Origin: Rhizorhabdus phycosphaerae
GTDB lineage: Bacteria > Pseudomonadota > Alphaproteobacteria > Sphingomonadales > Sphingomonadaceae
NCBI RefSeq assembly: GCF_011044255.1
Contig: NZ_CP049107.1
Coordinates: forward strand, 4,151,001 to 4,215,000
Direction: 5' to 3'
Length of the DNA: 64,000 nucleotides
In this document: positions 16,986 to 26,926 of the stretch, piece by piece
Numbering within the stretch: the first letter of the stretch is position 1
Layout of the letters: the number at the start of each line of letters is the position of its first letter
Made by a program: the position numbers and the translations under genes
The notes under the pieces: generated by a model
Database searches by the model: none
Told to the model about the DNA's origin: nothing
What the model saw: the letters and a program-made list of their open reading frames with translations, nothing else

Positions 16986-18610
16986 GCCGGCTGTCCGATC
17001 ATCTCCGCCCTTATCCTCTTCTTGTCGATCTTGCCGGTCGCGCCCAGCGGGATGCGATCGACGAACCGCACCTCGTCGGGCATCCACCATTTGGCGATGC
17101 GACCTTCGAGATGGGCGATCAACTCCCCGGGCGTCGCGCGGGCTCCCTCACGCGGCTCGACGATCAGCAGCGGACGCTCGCCCCAGCGTTCGTGCGGCTG
17201 GCCCACGACGGCGGCGTTCGCCACTGCCGGGTGGCTCATCACCATATTCTCGATCTCGATCGACGAGATCCATTCCCCGCCCGACTTGATCAGGTCCTTC
17301 GAACGGTCGGTGATCCGGACGAAGCCGTGCCCGTCGATCGTTGCGACGTCGCCGGTATCGAACCAGCCGTCTGCGTCGAGGATGTTCGCGTCGTGCCGGA
17401 AATAGGCGCCGGCCACGGTCGAGCCGCGGACCATCAGATGTCCCGGCGTCGCGCCGTCGTGCGGGACGATCTCACCATCCTCGCCCTTCAGGCAGAGATC
17501 GACGTCGAACATCGGCCGGCCCTGCTTGAGCGATTGCGCCCTGCGCTGCTCAGGGGGCAGCGCCCCGGTGGCGACGGTCGGGCTCGCGGCGGTCGCGACA
17601 GGGGAGGTTTCGGTCATGCCCCAGGCATGCACCACCTCGACCCCGTGATCATCCTCCAATGCCTGTAACAGCGCCGGTGGGCAGGCGGAGCCGCCGATCA
17701 GGACGCGCTTGAGCGTACCCAGCGAACCCCCGCTCCGCGCGATATGCTGCAGCAGGCCCTGCCAGACGGTCGGCACGCCGGCGGCGAAAGTCACGCCTTC
17801 TTCGTGGATCAGGCTTTCGAGCGACGCACCATCGAGCCGGGCGCCCGGCATCACCAGCTTCGCGCCAGAGGCGGGAGCCGAAAAGGCGATCCCCCAGGCA
17901 TTGGCGTGGAACATTGGGACCACCGGGAGGACGACGTCGCGCGCCGAGAAGTTCATGAAATCATGCTGCAAGGTCGCAAGCGCATGGAGATAGTTGGAGC
18001 GATGCGAATAGAGGACGCCCTTCGGCGACCCAGTCGTGCCTGATGTGTAGCACAGGCCGCAGGCCGCCTGTTCGTCGATGCCGCTCCACGATGCGGGCGA
18101 GGACGCCTCGCGCAGCAAATCCTCATAGCCGATGGTGGGGAAGGGGGCCTGCTCGACCGAGCCATCGGGAAACAGCACGACCTGCTCGATCGACGGGCAG
18201 TGCGGCAGGACGCGCGCGAGCAGGGGGATGAAGGCGGCGTCGGCCAGCAGGATGCGGTCGGCGGCATGGTTGATGATATAGGTGATCTGTTCGTCGAACA
18301 GGCGCGGATTGACCGTATGGCACACGGCGCCGATGCCCATGACGCCATACCAGGCCTCGACATGGCGGGCATGGTTCATCGCCAGCGTCGCGACCCGGTC
18401 GCCTTGCCCTATGCCGCGTCCGAGCAGGGCCGAGGAGAGCAGGCGGGCGCGCTCGGCGATCTCGGAATAGCTCGATCGCTCGGTCTCGCCGGTGGTGGTG
18501 CGCGATATGACCGGCGTGGCGCCATGCCAGCGCGCGGCAAAGTCGATGAAGCGGTCGACCGTCAGGGCGTGATGCTGCATGAGCCCTGCCAGCGCCATCG
18601 TCCCCGTCAT
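16982..18610 (-). CDS. acyl-CoA synthetase (AMP-forming, long/medium-chain type)
   Basis: A 542-residue adenylate-forming ligase that activates a carboxylic acid to its CoA thioester with ATP. The P-loop-like motif CYTSGTTGSPKGVLYSH is at about residues 187-203, the A5 motif appears as AWGMTETSP, the hinge region is DGWFDTGDVATIDGHGFVRITDRSKDLIKSGGEW in parts, and the C-terminal catalytic lysine is in LGATGKIDKKRI. Sequence flavour is that of the 3-methylmercaptopropionyl/medium-chain fatty acyl-CoA ligase group. It is followed with a 4-base overlap by the CoA-transferase/racemase homologue. Divergent from the iron alcohol dehydrogenase gene. Confidence 0.94.
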   Translation of the reverse strand: MTGTMALAGLMQHHALTVDRFIDFAARWHGATPVISRTTTGETERSSYSEIAERARLLSSALLGRGIGQGDRVATLAMNHARHVEAWYGVMGIGAVCHTVNPRLFDEQITYIINHAADRILLADAAFIPLLARVLPHCPSIEQVVLFPDGSVEQAPFPTIGYEDLLREASSPASWSGIDEQAACGLCYTSGTTGSPKGVLYSHRSNYLHALATLQHDFMNFSARDVVLPVVPMFHANAWGIAFSAPASGAKLVMPGARLDGASLESLIHEEGVTFAAGVPTVWQGLLQHIARSGGSLGTLKRVLIGGSACPPALLQALEDDHGVEVVHAWGMTETSPVATAASPTVATGALPPEQRRAQSLKQGRPMFDVDLCLKGEDGEIVPHDGATPGHLMVRGSTVAGAYFRHDANILDADGWFDTGDVATIDGHGFVRITDRSKDLIKSGGEWISSIEIENMVMSHPAVANAAVVGQPHERWGERPLLIVEPREGARATPGELIAHLEGRIAKWWMPDEVRFVDRIPLGATGKIDKKRIRAEMIGQPA

Positions 18611-18737
18611 TGCCCCCGATCCTCCCTTTGCGGCTGTCAGTCGTCCGCATATCTGCTGCCAATCACAGCCGGCCTACCAACGGGTATGAAGCCCGTCAAG
18701 CAAACCGCCCTGCCGTCGATGAATAACGGTCCGAAAA

Positions 18738-18751
18738 TATACTATACAGTA
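18738..18751. promoter_or_regulatory. candidate promoter/operator before the iron alcohol dehydrogenase
   Basis: The AT-rich island in the divergent gap contains TATACT (18738-18743), a possible -10 box, overlapping TACTATACAGTA (18740-18751), whose outer TACT/AGTA arms are symmetric. A TetR-family gene lies in the downstream operon and could bind here. The evidence is weak. Confidence 0.3.
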
Positions 18752-18820
18752 GGTTGAGGCTGTGGCACTATCCTTTCTGCCCGGTCGAACGGGTGGAGTG
18801 GATGCGAGGAGGAGGACCAG

Positions 18821-19999
18821 GTGAGCAGCGTCACCGCAGGCCAGATGGGATTCACCGCGACCGAGAAGGTGACGTTCGGGCAGCCCGCCCGCGACGCCAT
18901 TCTCGCGCAGGCGGAGGGGATGGGTGCGCGACGCGTGTTCCTGCTCGCCTCGTCGGCATTGCGCAACGATACCGACGAGATAAAGCAGATCGAGGCGGCG
19001 CTGGGCGATCGTCACGCGGCGACCTATAGCGGCATCGCGCCGCACGCGCCGCGCAGCGATGTTCTTGCCGCCGCCAATGCCGCGCGCGAGGCGCGAGCTG
19101 ACCTGATCGTGTCGATCGGTGGCGGTTCGGCGACCGATGCCGCGAAGATCGTGGCATTGTTGATCAAGCATGACGTACGCACCGTGGAGGCGTTCGAGCC
19201 GTTGCGGACCTATGTCGACGATGCCGGTAACGTCATCAATCCGCTGACGGTCGGCCCGGACATCCGCGTGATCTGCGTCCCCACGACGCTGTCGGGCGGC
19301 GAGTTCAACGCCTTGTCGGGCGCGACCGATGAAGTGACGATGCACAAGCAGGGCTATGAGCATCGCAATATGGCGCCGATCATGGTCGTGCTCGATCCGG
19401 CGATCACCGTACACACGCCGCAATGGCTGTGGCTTTCGACCGGCGTTCGCTCGGTCGACCATGCGGTCGAGACGCTCGCCTCCTACCAGTCGAACGACTT
19501 CGCCGATGGCCTCGCCGACAATGCACTGCGTCTGCTGGCGGAAGGCCTGCCGCGCGTGAAGGCGGATCCGACAGACCTGGAGGGGCGGCTCAAGTGCCAG
19601 ATCGGCGCCTGGCAGTCGATGATCTCGATCATCGGCGGGGTTCCGATGGGGGCCAGCCATGCGATCGGGCATATCCTGGGCGGTACCTGCAACGTGCCGC
19701 ATGGTCACTGTTCCTGCGTGATGGCGCCCTATGTTCTCGCGTGGAACGCCGAGCATGATGCGAGCCGCCAGACCCGCATCAACGCCTGTCTGGGCAACAC
19801 CCATGCGACCGCGGCGGAAAGCCTCGACGCCTTCATCCGCGGGCTCGGTATGCCGCGCACCCTGTCGGAGGTCGGTGTGCTGGAGGACCAGTTCCAGAGG
19901 GTAGCCGAATATACCATGCTTGATATATGGGGGAGGACCAACCCGAGGCCGGTCCGGTCCCCAGCGGACATCATGGAGATCCTAAGAAAAGCGGCATGA
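18821..19999 (+). CDS. iron-containing alcohol dehydrogenase (maleylacetate reductase-like)
   Basis: A 392-residue group III metal-dependent dehydrogenase. The coenzyme motif GGGSATDAAK lies near residue 100. The metal-binding residues are found in VDHAVETL and in GASHAIGHILGG and VPHGHCSCV, which is the standard histidine pattern. The family includes maleylacetate reductases and propanediol-type dehydrogenases, so reduction of an oxo-acid or oxidation of an alcohol is possible. The GTG start at 18821 is preceded by AGGAGGAGGA (18807-18816), a very strong ribosome site. Its stop overlaps the start of the following TetR gene (ATGA), so the two share an operon. Confidence 0.92.
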   Translation: MSSVTAGQMGFTATEKVTFGQPARDAILAQAEGMGARRVFLLASSALRNDTDEIKQIEAALGDRHAATYSGIAPHAPRSDVLAAANAAREARADLIVSIGGGSATDAAKIVALLIKHDVRTVEAFEPLRTYVDDAGNVINPLTVGPDIRVICVPTTLSGGEFNALSGATDEVTMHKQGYEHRNMAPIMVVLDPAITVHTPQWLWLSTGVRSVDHAVETLASYQSNDFADGLADNALRLLAEGLPRVKADPTDLEGRLKCQIGAWQSMISIIGGVPMGASHAIGHILGGTCNVPHGHCSCVMAPYVLAWNAEHDASRQTRINACLGNTHATAAESLDAFIRGLGMPRTLSEVGVLEDQFQRVAEYTMLDIWGRTNPRPVRSPADIMEILRKAA

Positions 20000-20643
20000 C
20001 GAAATCCAGCGCTGCCTCCGTCAAGAAACAGGCCTCGCCCCCCGGTACGGGGCGCGAGATCAAGCCTGGTGTCGTGGCCTTCAAGCGCGCCCGCATCCTC
20101 GAGGAAGCGAGCGCCCTGTTCTTCGAGAAGGGCTATGAGGCGGCAACGCTGGAGATGCTGGCTGACCGACTGAGCGCGACCAAGCCGTTCCTCTACACCT
20201 ATTTCAAGGGCAAGAGCGCTATCCTCAGCGCGATCTGCGAAGTGGGTGTCAAGGAATCGCTGGCCGCGCTGGACCGGATGGCGGAAACCGAACGCACGTC
20301 GATCGACCTGCTCAAGGCGTCTCTGCGCGAAGTCGCGGAGATCATCGTGGCGCGACACGAATATCTGGTCGTGTACCAGCGCGAGATGATGAACCTCGAG
20401 CGGACCGATGCCCAGCGCATCCTGCGCCTGCGGCACGAGTTCGACCTGCGGATCGGCAAGCTCATCGAGGACTGCGTGCGCGACGGCGATGTGACCGTCC
20501 CGGACGCCGCCGCGATGTCGGTCTGGATCGGCGGCCTGCTCAGCTGGATAACCTATTGCTATCGGCCAGGCAGCAAACGTTCGGCGGAAATGGTGGTCGA
20601 CCAGGCGGTCGAGGCCTGTCTGCGGCTTATCGCCGTCGCCTGA
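19996..20643 (+). CDS. TetR family transcriptional regulator
   Basis: A 215-residue regulator with a basic N-terminal extension, a TetR helix-turn-helix (RILEEASALFFEKGYEAAT, then LADRLSATKPFLYTYF), and a C-terminal domain of the TetR_C_33/FabR-like sort. The start at 19996 overlaps the dehydrogenase stop as ATGA. An upstream in-frame ATG at 19927 lies inside the dehydrogenase gene and is less likely. It probably represses its own operon, which continues with an acyl-CoA ligase and an LLM monooxygenase. The effector is presumably a pathway acyl-CoA or acid, which is inference. Confidence 0.92.
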   Translation: MTKSSAASVKKQASPPGTGREIKPGVVAFKRARILEEASALFFEKGYEAATLEMLADRLSATKPFLYTYFKGKSAILSAICEVGVKESLAALDRMAETERTSIDLLKASLREVAEIIVARHEYLVVYQREMMNLERTDAQRILRLRHEFDLRIGKLIEDCVRDGDVTVPDAAAMSVWIGGLLSWITYCYRPGSKRSAEMVVDQAVEACLRLIAVA

Positions 20644-20681
20644 ACCAACTGCCTCCGGCCCATTGGGGATTTGGAGGTATC

Positions 20682-22316
20682 ATGACAACGACTGCACCAG
20701 CGCGCCCGCGCGATTTCACCGATCCGCGCATCCCCAATCGAGACGAGTGCGTGCTTCGCTATCTCGTCGATCGCTGGGCGGTCGAGCGCGCCGACAAGAC
20801 CCATGTCATCTTCGAGGATGGCGAGGAGTGGAGCTTCGCCGACGTCCGTCGCCTCGTCCGTGCCAAGGCGGCGGGCCTGCGCAAACTCGGGGTCAAGCAG
20901 GGCGATTTCGTCGCGGCCTGGCTGCCGAGCGGCCGCGATGCACTGCTGGCCTTCTATGCGATCAACTATCTCGGTGCGGTCTTCGTGCCCTTCAACACCG
21001 CCTATCGCGGCAACCTGCTCGCGCATGTGCTCGCCAATTCGGGTGCGTCGCTGATGGTCGTCCATCCCGATCTGGTCGGGCGCCTGCCCGAGGTCGACTG
21101 TGCAGAGCTGCGCCAGCTGGTCGTGACGACGCAGGGCGCGGTCCCCGACATCGGGCTGCCGGTGACGCGCTTCGACGATCTCGAGGGCGACGATGTCGGC
21201 GAGCTCGACCGGCCGATCCAGCCCTGGGACATCCAGTCGATCATCTACACCTCCGGAACGACGGGCCCGTCCAAGGGTGTGCTCTCGTCCTATCTCCACA
21301 TGTTCTCGAACGCCGGTCCGGAATCCTGGCCGATGGTGGGCGAGGACGACCGTTACATGTGCGTCGCACCGATCTTCCACATCGGCGGCATGGGCCCGCC
21401 CTTTGTGATGCTCGCGCGCGGGGCTTCGGTCGCGGTGATCGAGACCTTCTCGACCGACCGTTTCTGGGACATCGCGCGCAAGACGCAGTCGACCATGGTC
21501 TTCCTGCTGGGCGTCATGGCGACCTTCCTGATGAAGCAGCCGCCGTCGCCCGACGACAGGACGCATGGCGTGCGCAAGGCCTTCATGGTGCCGCTGACCG
21601 ATGACGCGCCGGCCTTCACCGAGCGGTTCGGGATCGACATCTACACCATCTTCAACATGACCGAGATTTCCTCGCCGATCGTGTCCGAGGCCAATCCGGT
21701 CAAGCGCGGCACCTGCGGCAAGGTGCGCCCGTATGTCGAGGTGCGGCTGGTCGACGCCAATGATTGCGAGGTGCCGGTGGGCGCCATCGGCGAGATGCTG
21801 GTCCGCACCGATCGTCCCTGGGCGATGAACAGCGGCTATAATCGCAACCCTGAGGCGACCGCCAAGGCTTGGGCCAATGGCTGGTTCCACACCGGCGACG
21901 CCTTCCGCCGCGACGAGGACGGCTATTATTATTTCGTCGACCGGGTGAAGGATGCGATCCGCCGCCGCGGCGAGAATATCTCTTCGTTCGAGGTGGAAGT
22001 CGAAGTCTGCGCCCATCCGCACGTCCGCGAATGCGCGGCGATCGCGGTGCCGAGCGAATTTTCGGAGGACGAGGTGATGGTGATCGTAGCGCCGGTGCCC
22101 GGCTGCACGATCGACGTCGAGCATCTGGCGAGCTTCCTGATCGAGAAGATGCCCTATTTCATGGTGCCACGCTACATCCGCATCCTCGACGAACTGCCCA
22201 AGACGCCATCCGCCAAGGTGCTCAAAGCGGACCTGCGGCAGGAGGGCATCACCGCCGATACCTGGGACCGCGAAAAGGCCGGGATGCGTGTTCGCCGCGA
22301 GGTGTTCAGCGGCTGA
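20682..22316 (+). CDS. acyl-CoA ligase (AMP-forming, CaiC/FadK-like)
   Basis: A 544-residue adenylate-forming ligase. The ATP motif IYTSGTTGPSKGVLSS and the A5 motif NMTEISSP are clear, and the C-terminal lysine is in PKTPSAKVLKADLR. The pattern resembles crotonobetaine/carnitine-CoA ligases and related carboxylic acid ligases. The ATG at 20682 follows GGAGG (20673-20677). The frame is open upstream across the TetR end and that part is not used. Neighbours are a TetR regulator before it and an LLM flavin monooxygenase after it, separated by short gaps, consistent with one operon. A second ligase at 16982 suggests two different acids are activated in this region. Confidence 0.93.
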   Translation: MTTTAPARPRDFTDPRIPNRDECVLRYLVDRWAVERADKTHVIFEDGEEWSFADVRRLVRAKAAGLRKLGVKQGDFVAAWLPSGRDALLAFYAINYLGAVFVPFNTAYRGNLLAHVLANSGASLMVVHPDLVGRLPEVDCAELRQLVVTTQGAVPDIGLPVTRFDDLEGDDVGELDRPIQPWDIQSIIYTSGTTGPSKGVLSSYLHMFSNAGPESWPMVGEDDRYMCVAPIFHIGGMGPPFVMLARGASVAVIETFSTDRFWDIARKTQSTMVFLLGVMATFLMKQPPSPDDRTHGVRKAFMVPLTDDAPAFTERFGIDIYTIFNMTEISSPIVSEANPVKRGTCGKVRPYVEVRLVDANDCEVPVGAIGEMLVRTDRPWAMNSGYNRNPEATAKAWANGWFHTGDAFRRDEDGYYYFVDRVKDAIRRRGENISSFEVEVEVCAHPHVRECAAIAVPSEFSEDEVMVIVAPVPGCTIDVEHLASFLIEKMPYFMVPRYIRILDELPKTPSAKVLKADLRQEGITADTWDREKAGMRVRREVFSG

Positions 22317-22356
22317 GCCGGCCGAGAGCCGACGGTCTCTGGGAGAGGACGACAGC

Positions 22357-23457
22357 ATGAGCATCCACCCCGTGTTCGGGCCCAACCGGCTGAAGCTCGG
22401 CCTGTTCTGCATGAACACCATGTCGGCGCTCACCACGGCGCCCGATCTGTTCGCAGGCGACTGGGAAGCCTGCGTCAGGCTGGCGAGGATGGCCGACGAT
22501 GCGGGGCTCGAGGCGTTCGTCCCGATCGCGCGCTGGAAGGGCTATGTCGACGACGCCTTCGACCACCCGTCAAACGCCGTGTTCGAGCCCTTCACCTTCG
22601 CCGCCGGGATCGCGCAGGCCACCCGCCGGATCGGCGTGTTCGCCACGACACATGCGCCGACCGTCCACCCGCTGATCGTCGCCAAGCAAGCGGCGACGGT
22701 CGATCATATCTCGCGCGGCCGCTTCGCCATGAATGTCGTCGGCGGCTGGAACCGGCGCGAGTTCGATATGTTCGGGATCGACCTGCTCGACCATGACGAT
22801 CGCTATGTCTATCTCGCCGAATGGCTCGACATCGTCCGTCGGCTCTGGTCGGCCGATGCCGAGTTCGACGTGGAAAGCGCGCATTTCGCGATGAAGCGGG
22901 CGCTGTCGCGGCCGCAGCCGGTGCGGGGCGCGGTGCCGATCATGAATGCGGGTTTCTCGCCGACGGGCATGCGCTTCGCGGCCGCCAACAGCGACATCGG
23001 GCTGATCGGCCTGTTCGGTGCCGACGAAGCGGCCTGGGGCGAGCAGATCGGCCAGTATAAGGCACTGGCGCGCGATCGGTTCGGCAAGGATATCCAGGTC
23101 TGGACCAATGCGCCGACCATCCTGCGCGACAGCGATGGCGATGCCGATTTATTGTATAGACATTATACCGAGGCCTGCGCCGACCAGGCCGCGATCGACA
23201 GCTTCGTGGGCACCCTGGCGCGCGAGAACAAGGTCGCCGAGGGCAGCGAACAGATGGCCTTTCTTCGCCGCAACGCCGTGCTCGGCTCGGGCTTCCCCCT
23301 GATCGGTTCGCCCGGCAGCGTTGCAGACCGCCTGCTCGCCTTGTCGCGCGCCGGGCTCGACGGGGTGATCATGAGCTTCGTCGACGCGATCGATGGCATG
23401 CACCGGGTCGAGCGCGACGTGCTGCCGCGCCTGCGGAAGGCCGGCGTTCGCACCTGA
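22357..23457 (+). CDS. LLM-class flavin-dependent monooxygenase
   Basis: A 366-residue luciferase-like TIM-barrel protein that uses reduced FMN and O2, close to the RutA/SfnG (pyrimidine or dimethylsulfone monooxygenase) branch. Diagnostic stretches are NRLKLGLFCMN at the start, TTHAPTVHPLIVAKQAATVDHIS and NVVGGWNRREFDMFG. The ATG at 22357 follows GGGAGAGGA. A second member of the same branch, encoded at 39413, shares the layout (NHFKLGTF, HTAANHPVVVAKQIATIDEIS, NIVAGWNEPE). Both need a flavin reductase that is not obvious here. Its stop touches the convergent stop of the next gene (TGA then TCA). Confidence 0.92.
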   Translation: MSIHPVFGPNRLKLGLFCMNTMSALTTAPDLFAGDWEACVRLARMADDAGLEAFVPIARWKGYVDDAFDHPSNAVFEPFTFAAGIAQATRRIGVFATTHAPTVHPLIVAKQAATVDHISRGRFAMNVVGGWNRREFDMFGIDLLDHDDRYVYLAEWLDIVRRLWSADAEFDVESAHFAMKRALSRPQPVRGAVPIMNAGFSPTGMRFAAANSDIGLIGLFGADEAAWGEQIGQYKALARDRFGKDIQVWTNAPTILRDSDGDADLLYRHYTEACADQAAIDSFVGTLARENKVAEGSEQMAFLRRNAVLGSGFPLIGSPGSVADRLLALSRAGLDGVIMSFVDAIDGMHRVERDVLPRLRKAGVRT

Positions 23458-26400
23458 TCAGGCGGTGGCCAGCGCTGGCCTCTCGGTCCGCTGACCATAA
23501 GCCGCTTCGGCTGCGGCGAGCTTCTCGGCATAGCGCGCCATGGCCGCCAGCTTGACCGGTCCGAACCCGCGGACTTCCGAAACCAGCGACAGCAACTCGG
23601 CTGCGGCATCGGCGCGCGCCGGAGTCAGCGCCGCGATAACCCGCTCGACCAGCGCTTCATAGTCCGCGACCAACTGCCGCTCCGCGCGGCGCTCTGCGGT
23701 CCAGCCGAAGATGTCGAGCGGCGTGCCGCGTAGAAAACGCAGGCGCTTTAGCAGGCTAAACAGGGGCAGGGCGATGCGCGCCGAAATCTCCCGCTTGCGC
23801 GGCCGGCCATTCGGGCCGGGGCGGCTGAGCAGCGGCGGGGCGAGGTTGAAGCTGAGCGACGCGCCATCGGCGAACCCCCGGCGGAGCTCTTCGAGAAGGG
23901 CAGGATCGCTGAGCAGACGAGCAACCTCATATTCGTCCTTGATCGCCAGCAGGCGCCCGAACTGTTGCGCGGCGATCCGGGCAAGACGATCCGATCCCGG
24001 CGTCTTCTCGCTCTCGATCGCGGCCACGCGGGTCACGAAATTGCGATAGCGCGCTGCGAGCCGGTCGTCCTGATAGGCGGTGAGCCTTGCCGCGTGGAGA
24101 TCGACGATCGCGTCGAGCATTTCGGGCGGCGTCGGCATGTCCTGGACGGCAGTCGAGGGAAGCCGATCGGGCGCATGGACCGATAGCCGGCCAAGTCGGA
24201 ACGCTGTGAGGTTGAGTGATACCGCCACCCCGTTGAGCCGGATCGCGGCCTCGATGGCTTCGACCCCGACGGGCAGCAGGCCGGCCTGCGCCGCGCGCCC
24301 GACCATCATCATGTTGGCGGCGATGCTGTCGCCCATCAGCCCGACCGCCATGCCGTTCGCGTCGAAGGGATCGACGGCGTCGTCGCCGAGTTGCTTGCGC
24401 AGACGGGCCAGCAGGATTTCGGGTTCCAGCCGGAAGTCGCGCTGGAACTGGAAGGCCACCGTCGGCACGATGCTCGCATTGGCCAAAGCACGCGTGCGGC
24501 CCTGTTGCAGGCTGCGTGCTGCTTCCGCCGAAAGCCCGGCGACAAGATCGAAGGCGAGCAGCAGGTCGGCTTCGCCTTCGCCGAGCCGCTGGCTGTGCAG
24601 GCCGGCGGGATCGTCGGCGAAGCGCAGATGGCTGAATACCGCGCCGTTCTTCTGGGCCAGGCCGGTCATGTCGAAGGCAGAGGCTGCGCGTCCCTCGACA
24701 TGGGCGGCCATCGCCAGCACCGCGCCGACGGTGATCACCCCGGTGCCGCCGATGCCGGCGATCATCATGCCACTCGGACCCGATCGAACGGGTGGCGTCG
24801 GCATGTCGGCGAACAGCTCTTCGCCCAGCGCCATGGCGGCCGGCTTGCGCGGCCCCGCGCCCTTGACGGTGACGAAGGACGGGCAGAAGCCGTCGTTGCA
24901 GCTATAGTCCTTGTTGCAGCTCGACTGGTCGATCGCCCGCTTGGTGCCGAGTACGGTCTCGCGCGGCACGATGCTGACGCAGGTCGACTGGACCGAACAG
25001 TCGCCGCAGCCCTCGCAAACCTCGGGTGCGATGAACATGCGCTTGGCCGGATCGGCCATCGTCCCGCGCTTGCGGCGGCGGCGTTTTTCGGCGGCACAGG
25101 TCTGCTCGTAGATCAGGACCGAGCAGCCCACATGCTCGCGCAGGCTGCGCTGAACGGCGTCGAGCTCGTCGCGTTGACCGATCGTCACATGCGGCGGAAA
25201 GCCCCTATCGGCGCGGTGATGATCGGGATTGTCGCTGAGGATGACGATCTCGGTCACGCCCTCGGCCCGCACCTGCTGCGCGATCTCTGCGACGGAAAGG
25301 GGGCCGTCGACCGGCTGGCCACCGGTCATCGCCACGGCATCGTTGTAGAGAATCTTGTAGGTGATGTTGGCACCCGAGGCGACGGCGGCGCGGATCGCCA
25401 GCAGGCCCGAATGATAATAGGTGCCGTCGCCCATATTCTGGAACATGTGCGGTGTATCGGTGAAGGGGGCGAGCCCGAGCCAGTTGCTGCCTTCGCCGCC
25501 CATCTGGGTGGGGAGCAGCGCCTCGTCGGGCCGGACGAAATTGGCCATGGTGTGGCAGCCGATCCCCGTCATGCTCAGGCTGCCCTCGGGGATGCGGGTC
25601 GACCGGCTGTGGGGACAGCCCGAGCAGAAATAGGGGCTGCGGCGCAGATCGGCATTGGCGGCGGGTGCCGCCGCCGGCGGGGCGGGCGTGTCGGCGAGCT
25701 CGGCCAGTCGAGCGATCGCCCGTGCGATGTCGGCGGGGTCGAGCGGCAGCGTCGGGGAGAAGAGGGGCCGGCCCTGTTCGTCGCGCTTGCCGAGGAGTTT
25801 CGGCGTCCTGTCGCGATTGACCAAGGCGCTCGCCACCTGCTGCTCGACGAAGCTCTTCTTTTCTTCGACGATCAGGAGCGCATCATGACCCTCGGCGAAG
25901 GCGGCAAGGCTCTCCCCGTCGAGCGGCCAGATGCAGCCGATTTTGTACAGCGACAGCCCGGCGGCAGCGGCGGCCTCATCGTCGAGGCCGAGCAGGTCGA
26001 GCGCCTGGCGGACATCGGCGAAGCTTTTGCCGGCCGCAGCGATGGCGAGCCGCGGGCGTTTCGCACGGAAGACCGGCCGATCCAGGCGGTTCGCGCGGAC
26101 ATAGGACAGGACCGCTGGCAGCCGGTGTTCGACCACGATCTGCTCGGCGCGCAGCGGGTTGAAGGGGCGGCGCCCCGCATGCAGCCCCTCGGGCGGTGGG
26201 GTGTCGATCGCCGGCAGGACCGGGCGGAAGGCCGGCAGGTCCACGTCGACCGTCGCAGTCTGCTCGACCACCTCGTTGACGCATTTTACCGCGACCCAGG
26301 AACCGCTGTGGCGCGACAGGGCGATGGCGTGCAGGCCGAGGCTCTCGATTTCGCCGGCATGAGCCGGATAAAGGACGGGCACGAGGCACGCCGCCATCGA

Positions 26401-26871
26401 CTGTTCGCTCTGGAAGGCGACGGTCGACGACTTGCCGGCATGGTCGTCGCCATAGAAGAGCACGACCCCGCCCCTGGCGTGGGCGCCGGCGTAGTTGCCG
26501 TGGCGGATGGCATCGAGCGAGCGGTCGACGCCCGGTCCCTTGCCGTACCAGGCCCCGAAGACCCCCTCGAACCGGGCGCCTGGTATCTGATCGATCTGCT
26601 GTGTGCCCGCCACGGCCGTTGCGGCCAGGTCCTCGTTCACCCCCGGCTGGAAACGGATGTCGACGGCCTCGAGCCGCTCGCCGATCGACCACAGCATATT
26701 GTCGACATTGCCGAGCGGCGAGCCGCGATAGCCCGAGACGTAGCCGGCGGTGCGCAGCCCGTCGCGGCGGTCGAGCCAGGCCTGGCTGAGAAGGACGCGA
26801 CCGATCGCCTGCGTTCCGCTGACGAGGATGCGACCGCTGCGCACGTCCCATTTGTCGTCCAGGCCGATCAT
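23458..26871 (-). CDS. fused indolepyruvate/2-oxoacid:ferredoxin oxidoreductase
   Basis: This 1137-residue protein fuses the alpha and gamma parts of indolepyruvate ferredoxin oxidoreductase. It oxidatively decarboxylates an aryl- or branched 2-oxoacid to the acyl-CoA, with thiamine diphosphate and iron-sulfur clusters. N-terminal residues show the YRGSPLGNVDN segment, CSGCPHSRSTR lies in the middle, and the cysteine cluster CEGCGDCSVQSTC with SCNKDYSCNDGFC follows. GIGGTGVITVGAVLAMAA starts the gamma domain. A C-terminal helical domain completes the form common in aerobic proteobacteria. It is divergent from a 2-hydroxyacid dehydrogenase gene; in sequence the two could turn a hydroxyacid into an acyl-CoA. 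The family usually serves aromatic amino acid-derived oxoacids. Confidence 0.93.
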   Translation of the reverse strand: MIGLDDKWDVRSGRILVSGTQAIGRVLLSQAWLDRRDGLRTAGYVSGYRGSPLGNVDNMLWSIGERLEAVDIRFQPGVNEDLAATAVAGTQQIDQIPGARFEGVFGAWYGKGPGVDRSLDAIRHGNYAGAHARGGVVLFYGDDHAGKSSTVAFQSEQSMAACLVPVLYPAHAGEIESLGLHAIALSRHSGSWVAVKCVNEVVEQTATVDVDLPAFRPVLPAIDTPPPEGLHAGRRPFNPLRAEQIVVEHRLPAVLSYVRANRLDRPVFRAKRPRLAIAAAGKSFADVRQALDLLGLDDEAAAAAGLSLYKIGCIWPLDGESLAAFAEGHDALLIVEEKKSFVEQQVASALVNRDRTPKLLGKRDEQGRPLFSPTLPLDPADIARAIARLAELADTPAPPAAAPAANADLRRSPYFCSGCPHSRSTRIPEGSLSMTGIGCHTMANFVRPDEALLPTQMGGEGSNWLGLAPFTDTPHMFQNMGDGTYYHSGLLAIRAAVASGANITYKILYNDAVAMTGGQPVDGPLSVAEIAQQVRAEGVTEIVILSDNPDHHRADRGFPPHVTIGQRDELDAVQRSLREHVGCSVLIYEQTCAAEKRRRRKRGTMADPAKRMFIAPEVCEGCGDCSVQSTCVSIVPRETVLGTKRAIDQSSCNKDYSCNDGFCPSFVTVKGAGPRKPAAMALGEELFADMPTPPVRSGPSGMMIAGIGGTGVITVGAVLAMAAHVEGRAASAFDMTGLAQKNGAVFSHLRFADDPAGLHSQRLGEGEADLLLAFDLVAGLSAEAARSLQQGRTRALANASIVPTVAFQFQRDFRLEPEILLARLRKQLGDDAVDPFDANGMAVGLMGDSIAANMMMVGRAAQAGLLPVGVEAIEAAIRLNGVAVSLNLTAFRLGRLSVHAPDRLPSTAVQDMPTPPEMLDAIVDLHAARLTAYQDDRLAARYRNFVTRVAAIESEKTPGSDRLARIAAQQFGRLLAIKDEYEVARLLSDPALLEELRRGFADGASLSFNLAPPLLSRPGPNGRPRKREISARIALPLFSLLKRLRFLRGTPLDIFGWTAERRAERQLVADYEALVERVIAALTPARADAAAELLSLVSEVRGFGPVKLAAMARYAEKLAAAEAAYGQRTERPALATA

Positions 26872-26926
26872 CGCAAACCACTCCCATCGATGCTGGCAGG
26901 TAGTATCAGCTTAACGGCCGTAAGAT

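Noticed and set aside
18674-19804. Minus-strand frame across the iron alcohol dehydrogenase
   Set aside because: It is the antisense shadow of a clear enzyme gene and has no recognisable domain.
20559-22436. Long minus-strand frame opposite the acyl-CoA ligase
   Set aside because: Antisense shadow; residue composition is Arg/His/Asp-rich without motifs, as expected for the complement of a high-GC gene.
23466-23479. Palindrome GGCCAGCGCTGGCC near the end of the oxidoreductase gene
   Set aside because: It lies in coding sequence and in a GC-rich area where such short dyads occur by chance; no T-run follows.
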